Below, piece by piece: positions 47,491 through 54,730 of a DNA stretch of 64,000 nucleotides. The stretch lies in contig CAVTWS010000011.1 of the NCBI GenBank assembly GCA_963738445.1, forward strand, positions 124,001 to 188,000. The letters are read 5' to 3'. How positions within the stretch are numbered: position 1 is the stretch's first letter; each line of letters opens with the position of its first letter. Under the pieces are notes generated by a model, which had not been told where the DNA came from, searched no databases, and saw only the letters and a list, made by a program, of their open reading frames with translations. The DNA is from CAVTWS01 sp963738445 (GTDB lineage Bacteria; Actinomycetota; Acidimicrobiia; Acidimicrobiales; SHLQ01). The translations under genes were made by a program, and so were the position numbers.

Positions 47491-48516
47491 TCAGCGGGTG
47501 AGGTCGGTGATGACAGCGCGGCCGAGGTACTTGCCGGCCTGGAGCTCCTCGAAGATGTCGCCGAGCTCGGAGAGGGGCCCGGTGCGCGACACGTGACTCG
47601 TCACCTTGCCGGCGGCGGCGAGGTCGACGAGCTCGCGCATGTCCTGCACGGTGCCCACCGCCGAGTAGATGACCGTCGGGTCCTTCATGAAGAACTCGAA
47701 CGGGTTCAAGGTGATGGGGCCTTCCTCGGTCGCCGGCAGGCCGACGGCGACGAAGAGGCCGGCTCGGCGGAGCAGCTTGAACCCGAGGTCGAAACCGGCC
47801 ATCCGTGAGGAGAAGACCAGGACGGCGTCGACGCCGCCGAGCTCCCTCGTCACTACCTCGGCAGCCTCGCTGGCGTCGACGGCCATCGTCGCCCCCATGG
47901 ACCGGGCGAACTCGAGGCGATCGGCGCCGATGTCGACTCCCACGACCTGGTACCCGAAGGCGCTGGCGATCTGCACCGCGTAGTGCCCGAGCCCTCCGGC
48001 CGCACCGACCACCGCCACGTGCCGGCCGGGCAGGATGTGGTGCCGCAGCAGCTTCTTGACCGCGCCGTACGCCGTGAGGCCGCCGCAGGCGAGCGGAGCT
48101 TCCTGGTCGGCCACGCTGTCGGGCAGGCGGACGAGCCCGGGCGCGAACGTCGTGAAGTACTCGGCGAAGGTGCCCATGACCCCCTGCCCCTGGGGGCAGT
48201 GCCGGGGCTCGCCCCGCATGCAGTACTCGCAGGATCCGCACCAGTAGCCGCCGCCGTTGCCGCCGAGTCCGAGGATCACCCGGTCGCCCACCTGGACGGA
48301 ACGATCGGCCCGGGGGCCGAGCGCTTCGACGACCCCGATGGCCTCGTGGCCCAGCACCGGAGATTGGATGCCCATCCAGTCGCCGCGGGACAGGTGCAGG
48401 TCGGAGTGGCACACCCCGGCGGCGGTGATGCGGATCAGCGCCTGCTCGTCGCCGGGTTCGGGCACGGGAAGGTCCTGGACGACGAGTCGCCCCTCGTCCA
48501 TGCGTGCTGCCTTCAT
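47491..48516 (-). CDS. Zinc-dependent alcohol dehydrogenase
   Basis: 341 residues, ATG 48516 with AGGGGGA upstream. Catalytic zinc ligands in GVCHSDLH and LGHEAIG; structural zinc site CGSCEYCMRGEPRHCPQG with four Cys; NAD(P) binding VAVVGAAGGLGHYAVQIA. Closest in style to the FDH-like/Adh branch with GLGGNGGGYWCGSCEYC before the zinc lobe. It faces the second amidohydrolase gene across a 66-bp divergent region. Confidence 0.9.
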   Translation of the reverse strand: MKAARMDEGRLVVQDLPVPEPGDEQALIRITAAGVCHSDLHLSRGDWMGIQSPVLGHEAIGVVEALGPRADRSVQVGDRVILGLGGNGGGYWCGSCEYCMRGEPRHCPQGQGVMGTFAEYFTTFAPGLVRLPDSVADQEAPLACGGLTAYGAVKKLLRHHILPGRHVAVVGAAGGLGHYAVQIASAFGYQVVGVDIGADRLEFARSMGATMAVDASEAAEVVTRELGGVDAVLVFSSRMAGFDLGFKLLRRAGLFVAVGLPATEEGPITLNPFEFFMKDPTVIYSAVGTVQDMRELVDLAAAGKVTSHVSRTGPLSELGDIFEELQAGKYLGRAVITDLTR

Positions 48517-48582
48517 GAGTCCCCCTGTGGTGGTGTGGTGAGCGGCGGACGTACTGTAGGCGATGGACCCGAGGAGCTTCTG

Positions 48583-49740
48583 ATGACCGCGACTGCTGCC
48601 GCGCCCCTGACCGGACCGGCGAACCTCGCCGGTGAGCGGCTGATCTCGGCCGACGACCATGTCGACGTCACCCACGATCAGGTCAAGGCGCATCTGGCCC
48701 GCCGGTTCCACGACGACTACGACGCCGGCCTGGCGCGCTTCCGGGAGTCGATGTCGTCGACGGCCTCGGTGGCGGCCAACGCCCGTTGGCGGGAGCAGCA
48801 GGGCCTGACGACCGACGGCCCGTTGCCGACCATGGGCGGCAGCCGGTCGCACGCGGCGTGGGGTCGCCCCGGGCACTCCGATCCCTCCGCCCGCCTCGCC
48901 GACATGGATACCGACGGCGTCGAAGCCTCCGTCACCTACTGCGAGGTCAGTGCCTTCCGGTACCTCTACCTGATCGACAACGGGTGGCAGGAATCGACGC
49001 GTGCCTTCAACTCCGCCCTGGCGGAGTTCGCCGCGCCGGCGCCCGACCGGCTCATCGTCAACGCCCAGATCCCGATCCACGACATCGAGGCCGCAGTCGC
49101 CGAGGTCCATTGGGCCGCCGGCGCCGGGTACAAGTCGATCCAACTCCCGGTGTTCCCGGCCGAGCTCGGGCTGCCGGACTACTGGGACAACCGGTACGCC
49201 CCGCTCTTCGACGCCATCTCCGAGGTCGACCTGCCGATCTGCTGCCACATCGGCCTGAACACGGCGCTCGAAGGTCTGGCCGTTCGTGACCCGACCCCGC
49301 AGAAGGGCATCTTCGTGCCCATGACCGCGCTGTCGACCGGCGAGGCGCTCGGCATGTGGGTGCTGACGGGGGTGTTCGAGCGGTTCCCGAAGCTGCGGGT
49401 GGTGTTCGTGGAACCCGGTCTCGGGTGGGTGGCGTGGTGGCTCTACATCGTCGACGACCTCATCCAGCGGCAGGGGTACGAGTTCCCGGCGTTGAAGGAG
49501 CTGCCGAGCCACTACTTCCACCAGAACGTCTTCCTGACCTTCATCGACGAGCCCCACTCGGTGCGCCTCGCCCACGAATCGCTCGGGATCGGGAACATCA
49601 TGTGGTCCTCGGACTACCCGCACCCGGTGTCCACCTGGCCCCGGTCGCACGACATCGTCGACGGGCTCTTCGACGGGGTGTCGGCGCACGATCGTGAGCT
49701 CGTGGTCAGCGGCAACGCGGCGCGGGTCTGGAAGCTCTGA
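48583..49740 (+). CDS. Amidohydrolase-2 family protein (second copy)
   Basis: 385 residues; GAGGAG 7 bases before ATG 48583. TIM-barrel metal-dependent hydrolase/decarboxylase: ISADDHVDVTHDQVK (metal-binding region), RLADMDTDGVEASVTY, PDRLIVNAQIPIHD, DLPICCHIGLNT, FVEPGLGWVAWWLYIVDD, NIMWSSDYPHPVSTWP. First gene of a run of four on this strand (amidohydrolase, DUF35, thiolase-fold, TauE), spaced 6 bp from the DUF35 gene. Confidence 0.85.
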   Translation: MTATAAAPLTGPANLAGERLISADDHVDVTHDQVKAHLARRFHDDYDAGLARFRESMSSTASVAANARWREQQGLTTDGPLPTMGGSRSHAAWGRPGHSDPSARLADMDTDGVEASVTYCEVSAFRYLYLIDNGWQESTRAFNSALAEFAAPAPDRLIVNAQIPIHDIEAAVAEVHWAAGAGYKSIQLPVFPAELGLPDYWDNRYAPLFDAISEVDLPICCHIGLNTALEGLAVRDPTPQKGIFVPMTALSTGEALGMWVLTGVFERFPKLRVVFVEPGLGWVAWWLYIVDDLIQRQGYEFPALKELPSHYFHQNVFLTFIDEPHSVRLAHESLGIGNIMWSSDYPHPVSTWPRSHDIVDGLFDGVSAHDRELVVSGNAARVWKL

Positions 49741-49746
49741 CCCCTC

Positions 49747-50151
49747 GTGGCCAAGGTCATCCCACCGAACGTCGATCGTGATGATGCCTACTTCTGGGAG
49801 GGGGTCAAGGAGGGGCGCCTCCTCGTCCGCTCGTGCGCGTCGTGTCACCGGGCGCAGCATCCGCCGTCACCCATGTGCCCGGCGTGCGGGTCGACGTCAT
49901 GGGGCGCCGACGAGCTGTCGGGCCGCGGGACCGTGCACAGTTGGATCGTGTCGCACCACCCGTCGCACGCCGACGATTCGCCCCGGATCGTGGCGCTGAT
50001 CGCCCTCGAGGAAGGCATCCGCCTGGTCTCGAACCTTCAGGACATCGATCCCGCCGACGTCGCGAACGACATGCCGGTCGAGGTGGTCTTCCTCGACGTC
50101 GACGGCGTCCGACTTCCCCAGTTCCGGCCGGCGAACGGCCCCGGCAGGTGA
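49747..50151 (+). CDS. DUF35 OB-fold / zinc-ribbon acyl-CoA-associated protein
   Basis: 134 residues from GTG 49747. Zinc ribbon CASCHRAQHPPSPMCPACGST, then an OB-fold with LSGRGTVHSWIVSHHP and VALIALEEGIRLVSNLQDI. DUF35 proteins work as obligate partners of thiolase-like enzymes, including the Ltp2 aldolase of steroid side-chain breakdown. Its stop overlaps the next start (GTGA), which supports a complex with the thiolase-fold protein. Confidence 0.9.
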   Translation: MAKVIPPNVDRDDAYFWEGVKEGRLLVRSCASCHRAQHPPSPMCPACGSTSWGADELSGRGTVHSWIVSHHPSHADDSPRIVALIALEEGIRLVSNLQDIDPADVANDMPVEVVFLDVDGVRLPQFRPANGPGR

Positions 50152-51323
50152 GCCGCGGCCTCGGCGGCCGTGCCGCCGTAGTCGGCCTCGGCGGCCGTGC
50201 CGCCGTAGTCGGCATTGGCCAGACCGAGTTCTCGAAGAGCTCGGGCCGGAGTGAGCTCCAGCTGGCCTGCGAGGCGGTGCGCGCCGCCATCGCCGACGCC
50301 GGGCTCACCCCCGCCGACGTCGACGGGTTGGTCACGTTCCAACAGGACACCAACGACGAGCTGGCCGTGATGCGCAACGTCGGTATCCAGGAGGTGCGCT
50401 GGACCTCGCGCACACCGTTCGGCGGGGGCGGCGCGTCGGCCACCGTCGAGCACGCCGCGGCCGCGGTGGCGAGCGGGGCCGCCGACGTCGTCGTCGTGTA
50501 CCGGGCCTTCAACGAACGGTCCGGTCACCGGTTCGGCCAACCCCAGGCGCGCCCGTCGTCGGCGGCGATGAACCTGCATCTTCCGTACGGCCTCGACACG
50601 CCGGCGAAGATGTACTCGTTGTGGTTCCAGCGCTACATGCACCGGTACGGGCTGACCAACGAGGACTTCGGGCGCTACACGGTCGTCGCCCGCCGACACG
50701 CGGCGACCAATCCGACCGCCTGGTACTACGGCCAGCCCATCACCCTCGAGGATCACCAGAGCTCGCGGTGGATCGTGGAGCCGATCCTGCGGTTGCTCGA
50801 CTGCTGTCAGGAGAGCGACGGCGGGGTCGCCCTGGTCGTGACCACCGTCGAGCGAGCCCGTGATCTGGCCCAGCCCGTCGTGGTCATCGATGCCGCGGTC
50901 CAGGGCAACGTGTTCGGCGGCGACGTGTTGTTCAACTACTACCACGACGACATCTCGACGTTTCCCGAGGCCGAGCACTGCGCCCGGCAGCTGTGGGCCA
51001 CCTCGGGCCTGACCCCGGCCGACATCGACGTCGCGATGATCTACGAGAACTTCAGCCCCGTGGTCTTCTACCAACTCGAGGCGTACGGCTTCTGCGGGCC
51101 GGGCGAGGCCCGCGACTTCATCGCTGACGGTCACATCGACCTGGGTGGCACGCTTCCCGTGAACACCAACGGAGGGTTGCTCGGCGAGGCCTACATCCAC
51201 GGCGTCAACAACATCCTCGAGGGGGTGCGCCAGATCCGCGGTGTGGCCGCCAACCAGGTGCCCGGGGCGGACCACGCCTTGTGTGCCGCCGGTCGCAGCG
51301 CCGTCGTGCTCGGCCGCGGCTGA
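50148..51323 (+). CDS. Thiolase-fold protein without thiolase residues (Ltp2-type aldolase likely)
   Basis: 391 residues from GTG 50148. The thiolase nucleophile region reads FGGGGASATVEHAAAAVASG with no Cys, and the C-terminal NTNGGLLGEAYIHG has Tyr349 where thiolases have the GHPxG histidine. Lipid-transfer-protein aldolases (Ltp2) have lost the Cys and use Tyr, and pair with a DUF35 protein, exactly as here. Predicted role: retro-aldol cleavage of a hydroxyacyl-CoA side chain (inference). N-terminus has an in-frame 27-bp duplication encoding GLGGRAAVV twice. Confidence 0.8.
   Translation: MSRGLGGRAAVVGLGGRAAVVGIGQTEFSKSSGRSELQLACEAVRAAIADAGLTPADVDGLVTFQQDTNDELAVMRNVGIQEVRWTSRTPFGGGGASATVEHAAAAVASGAADVVVVYRAFNERSGHRFGQPQARPSSAAMNLHLPYGLDTPAKMYSLWFQRYMHRYGLTNEDFGRYTVVARRHAATNPTAWYYGQPITLEDHQSSRWIVEPILRLLDCCQESDGGVALVVTTVERARDLAQPVVVIDAAVQGNVFGGDVLFNYYHDDISTFPEAEHCARQLWATSGLTPADIDVAMIYENFSPVVFYQLEAYGFCGPGEARDFIADGHIDLGGTLPVNTNGGLLGEAYIHGVNNILEGVRQIRGVAANQVPGADHALCAAGRSAVVLGRG
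50157..50210 (+). repeat. 27-bp tandem duplication at the thiolase-fold gene start
   Basis: Units 50157-50183 and 50184-50210, identical, in frame, encoding GLGGRAAVV twice. The second copy corresponds to the family N-terminal strand (RAAVVGIGQTEF), so the first is an added 9 residues. The start may be misplaced. Confidence 0.8.
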
Positions 51324-51340
51324 GCCCGATCGCCGACCCG

Positions 51341-52123
51341 ATGTCGTTGGCGGCCATGACGCTCGCGGGGATCTCGTTGTTGAGGTTGGCCGGGCTGTTC
51401 GTCGCCGGCGTGGCGGCGGGGTTGACGGGCGCCGTCGCCGGGTTGGCGTCGATCGCCTCGTATCCCGCGTTGCTGGCCGCAGGCCTGCCGGCGGTCGTCG
51501 CCAACCAGACCAACACGGTGTCGCTCGCCTTCGGCTCGATCGGATCGATCAGCGCCTCCCGGCAGGAGCTGCGCGGGCAACGCGCCCTGACCCGCCGTCT
51601 CGCCCTGTTCGGCCTGGCCGGCGGCGTGGGTGGTGGCGCCCTCCTGCTCGCGCTGCCCGGCGAGTCGTTCGAACGGGCGGTGCCGGTGTTGGTGGCGCTC
51701 GGTTCGGGCGCCATGCTCGTGCGCTCGCGACTCGTCGAGGACGTGCACGCCTCCGGACCCGCCCACACCCGGCGGGCCGAGGTGGGAGCCGTGGTGATCG
51801 GTGTCTACGGCGGCTACTTCGGCGCCGGCGCCGGGGTCATGTTGTTGGCGTTGCTGTTGCACACCACCCACACCGACCTGCCCCGGGCCAACGGGGTCAA
51901 GAACGTGGTGCTGGGTCTCGCCAACGGCGTGGCCGCGCTCATGTTCATCGCCGTCGGCGACGTGCGCTGGTCCGTCGTCGGTCCCCTCGGGGCCGGCGCA
52001 CTGATCGGCGGCCGGCTCGGACCGTGGGTGGTCCGCCGGATCCCCCACGAGCCGCTCCGGATCGGCATCGCCGTGGCCGGCCTCGGCCTGGCCACGAAGC
52101 TCGCCCTCGACACCTACTGGTGA
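51341..52123 (+). CDS. TauE/SafE-family membrane exporter
   Basis: 260 residues from ATG 51341, about seven TM helices, with the two repeated motifs GLTGAVAGLASIASYPALLAAGLPAVVANQTNTVSLAFGS and GGYFGAGAGVMLLALLLHTTHTDLPRANGVKNVVLG. Such proteins export sulfite, sulfonates or small organic acids. It is last in the amidohydrolase-DUF35-aldolase set and may remove a product. Confidence 0.85.
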   Translation: MSLAAMTLAGISLLRLAGLFVAGVAAGLTGAVAGLASIASYPALLAAGLPAVVANQTNTVSLAFGSIGSISASRQELRGQRALTRRLALFGLAGGVGGGALLLALPGESFERAVPVLVALGSGAMLVRSRLVEDVHASGPAHTRRAEVGAVVIGVYGGYFGAGAGVMLLALLLHTTHTDLPRANGVKNVVLGLANGVAALMFIAVGDVRWSVVGPLGAGALIGGRLGPWVVRRIPHEPLRIGIAVAGLGLATKLALDTYW

Positions 52124-52154
52124 GTCGCGGCGCACCCCGGCGCGGCGCACCCAG

Positions 52155-52205
52155 CGAAATTTGGCGAAGTATCCCCCCTCATCGGGGAAATCTCGCCGAA
52201 TTTCG
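52155..52205. terminator. Bidirectional terminator-like inverted repeat plus G-rich tract
   Basis: 22-nt arms (52155-52176 and 52184-52205) with four mismatches, starting CGAAATTTGGCGA and ending TCGCCGAATTTCG, between convergent TauE and acyl-CoA dehydrogenase genes. Directly after it comes a run of GGGGT units (52205-52230) with G-quadruplex potential. Confidence 0.6.
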
Positions 52206-52232
52206 GGGGTGGGGTGGGGTGGGGTGGGTGCG

Positions 52233-54389
52233 CTACTTGATCAGGGGGTCTCTGGGGAGGCCGAGGATGCGTTCGCCGATCTGGTTGCGCTTGATCTCCG
52301 ACGTACCGCCGGCGATCGACATGGCTCGGTGCATGAGGTTGAGGCCGCTGCTGACGGCGCCGTCGCCGTCGGCGTACACGCCGTCGGTGCCGGCCAGTTC
52401 GAGCGCCATCGCGGCCGCCTGGTGGCCGAGCTCGGACAGGACGAGCTTGGTGACCGCGCCTTCGGGCCCGGGGCCGGCGCCGGAGACGGCCCGGTGGGCC
52501 GAGCGCAGGTTCATGACGGGCATCGACTGCTGGGTGGCCACGTAGGCGCCGATCCGGGCCGCGCCGCCGCTCAGGCGATCGGGATGGGCGTCGTGCGGAC
52601 CGATCAGCATCTCGGGCGGCAACGACATGCCACCCTCGCCGCCGCCGATGCTCACGCTCTCGTTGCCCAGCGTGGCTCGGGCCACCGTCCACCCGCCGTC
52701 GACCGGACCGACGACGTCGTCGTCAGGGACGAACACGTCGTTGAAGAAGACCTCGTTGAACTCCGATGCGCCGGAGGGCATCTTGAGTGGCCGCACCTCG
52801 ACGCCGGAGGCGTGCATGTCGATCACCATCGTCGTGATGCCCTGGTGCTTGGGGACGTCGGGGTTGGTGCGGATCGTGGCCAGGCCAAAGGCCGCGAGAT
52901 GGGCTCCGCTGGTCCACACCTTCTGCCCGTTGACAAGCCAACCGCCGTCGACCCGCGTGCCCCGGGTCGTGATGCCCGCGGCGTCGGAGCCGGCGTCGGG
53001 CTCACTGAACAGCTGGCACCAGATGAGGTCCTGGCGCAGGGCCGGCTTGACCCATCGGGCCACCTGGTCGTCGGTCCCGTGCTGGATCAGCGTGAGGATG
53101 ACCCAGCCGGTGATGCCGTACGACGGACGCTTCACGCCGGCGGCGCCGAACTCCTGCTCGATGACCAGCTGCTCGACGGCGCCGGCCTCGCGGCCCCACG
53201 GCGCCGGCCAGTGCGGCATGGCGTAGCCCGCATCGATGAGCGCGTCACGTTGGGCGGCCTTGTCGAGCTGGGCGACGCGCTCGGCGACCGCACGGATGTC
53301 GGACCGGAGCGCCTCGGCCTCGGGGGGCAGATCGACCGTGCGGGTGCGGACCACGCCGGCTCGCACCAGGTCAGTGACGTGAGTGCCGGCGCCGATCGGG
53401 TCGAGCAGGGACTTCAGAGCGATGGCCCGACGCATGTAGAGGTGGGCATCGTGCTCGTGGGTGAACCCGATGCCACCGTGGACCTGGGTGTTGAGGTTGG
53501 CGCACTGATAGGCGGCTTGGGCGGCCGACACCGCAGCCATCGAGGCAGTCAGCGACTGCTGGTCGCCGCCGGTCGAGGTGGCGCGAGCGGCGTCCCACAC
53601 CAGGCTGGTGGCCACCTCGGTGGCGACCAGCATGTTGGCGCAGTGGTGCTTGACGGCCTGGAACATGGCGATCGGGCGTCCGAACTGGAGGCGGGCCTTG
53701 GCGTACTCGGCGGCCTGGTCGGTGCACTCGCGAGCCACACCGACGGCCTCGGCGGCCAGGATCAGCCGGCTGAGGTCGCGCAGCGCCGCCGCTCCCCCAG
53801 GCAGGATCGTGGCCGGGGTGGCGTCGAAGTGGAGCCGGGCCGTGCGGCGGGTGCCGTCGAGGTTGCCGGGGGTCTCGATGGTCATCCCGGCTGCCGCTCG
53901 CTCGACGACCGCGGCGTCGGCGCCCACGGGCACCACGATCACGTCGGCATCGGCGCCGCTGAGCACCGCGGCCGCCGTGCCCGTCAGGAGGCCACCGTTG
54001 ACCGTGATCTCCGCGGCGGTGGCCACGGCACCGGTCCGCGCGCCCGATGCCAGCCCCGGCACGAGGCGGGACTGCACGTCGTCGGGTGCAACGGTCGTGA
54101 GCACCGCGCTGGTGATCACGGTGGCGACGAACGGACCGGGGAGGAGTTGGCGACCGGCCTGCTCGACCACGACCACCAACTCCTCGAGCCCGTACCCCGA
54201 CCCACCGTGTGCCTCGGGCACGTGCAGCCCGAGCCATCCGACATCGACGATGTCGGCCCACAGGGCGGGGCGGGACTCCTCGGGCGCTTCGAGCAGCTCG
54301 CGGGCGGCGGCCCGCGAGCCCTTCTTGGTGAGGAGGTCGGCGGCGGTGTCGGCGAGAGCCCGGTGGTCTTCGGTGATGGCGATCGACAT
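52233..54389 (-). CDS. Two-domain acyl-CoA dehydrogenase
   Basis: 718 residues: two complete acyl-CoA dehydrogenase units fused. First unit (about 1-350): TEDHRALADTAADLL, EAHGGSGYGLEELVVV, ARLQFGRPIAMFQAVKH, GGIGFTHEHDAHLYMRRA. Second (about 360-718): PAPWGREAGAVEQLVIEQEF, QLFSEPDAGSDAAGITT, GQKVWTSGAHLA, NESVSIGGGEGGM and IAGGTSEIKRNQIGERILGLPRD. Separate pairs of such subunits form heterotetramers in steroid and lipid breakdown; here one polypeptide would carry both. ATG 54389 starts in line with the MSIAITEDHRAL conservation. Confidence 0.9.
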   Translation of the reverse strand: MSIAITEDHRALADTAADLLTKKGSRAAARELLEAPEESRPALWADIVDVGWLGLHVPEAHGGSGYGLEELVVVVEQAGRQLLPGPFVATVITSAVLTTVAPDDVQSRLVPGLASGARTGAVATAAEITVNGGLLTGTAAAVLSGADADVIVVPVGADAAVVERAAAGMTIETPGNLDGTRRTARLHFDATPATILPGGAAALRDLSRLILAAEAVGVARECTDQAAEYAKARLQFGRPIAMFQAVKHHCANMLVATEVATSLVWDAARATSTGGDQQSLTASMAAVSAAQAAYQCANLNTQVHGGIGFTHEHDAHLYMRRAIALKSLLDPIGAGTHVTDLVRAGVVRTRTVDLPPEAEALRSDIRAVAERVAQLDKAAQRDALIDAGYAMPHWPAPWGREAGAVEQLVIEQEFGAAGVKRPSYGITGWVILTLIQHGTDDQVARWVKPALRQDLIWCQLFSEPDAGSDAAGITTRGTRVDGGWLVNGQKVWTSGAHLAAFGLATIRTNPDVPKHQGITTMVIDMHASGVEVRPLKMPSGASEFNEVFFNDVFVPDDDVVGPVDGGWTVARATLGNESVSIGGGEGGMSLPPEMLIGPHDAHPDRLSGGAARIGAYVATQQSMPVMNLRSAHRAVSGAGPGPEGAVTKLVLSELGHQAAAMALELAGTDGVYADGDGAVSSGLNLMHRAMSIAGGTSEIKRNQIGERILGLPRDPLIK

Positions 54390-54411
54390 GGCGCCACGGT
54401 AGCGGCCGGAC

Positions 54412-54682
54412 GTGATGCCCGGCCCAGCCGGCACCTCCACCGCGGTCAGCCCGCCGCCCCTGACGGCGACACCACCGACGCCGCCAGCGACAGCGAGCAC
54501 GCAGCTGGCCGGAGTCACCGGACAGCCGCTCGGCCGTATCAACATCGACTCGGTCAACGGCACCTTGAACGGTTCGGGCACCTGCGGACGACATCGGCTC
54601 GGCCGGCACGTTCACCCTCGAGGCCGGCGACAACTCCGCCAACCCGACCGTCAGCGGTAGCTGGAGCTGCGCCGCCACCTGA
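54412..54682 (+). pseudogene. Remnant of a small secreted or surface protein
   Basis: Pro/Thr/Ala-rich stretch, then TQLAGVTGQPLGRINIDSVNGTLNGSGTC in one frame and DDIGSAGTFTLEAGDNSANPTVSGSWSCAAT-stop in the next; the two read as one beta-rich segment with paired Cys if a frameshift near 54585 is repaired. No start or signal peptide is visible and no family is recognised. May be a gene fragment. Confidence 0.3.
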
Positions 54683-54730
54683 GCGACCCCGGATCATGCG
54701 TCCAAGCGTGACGGTTCCTAGTCTCAGCCT

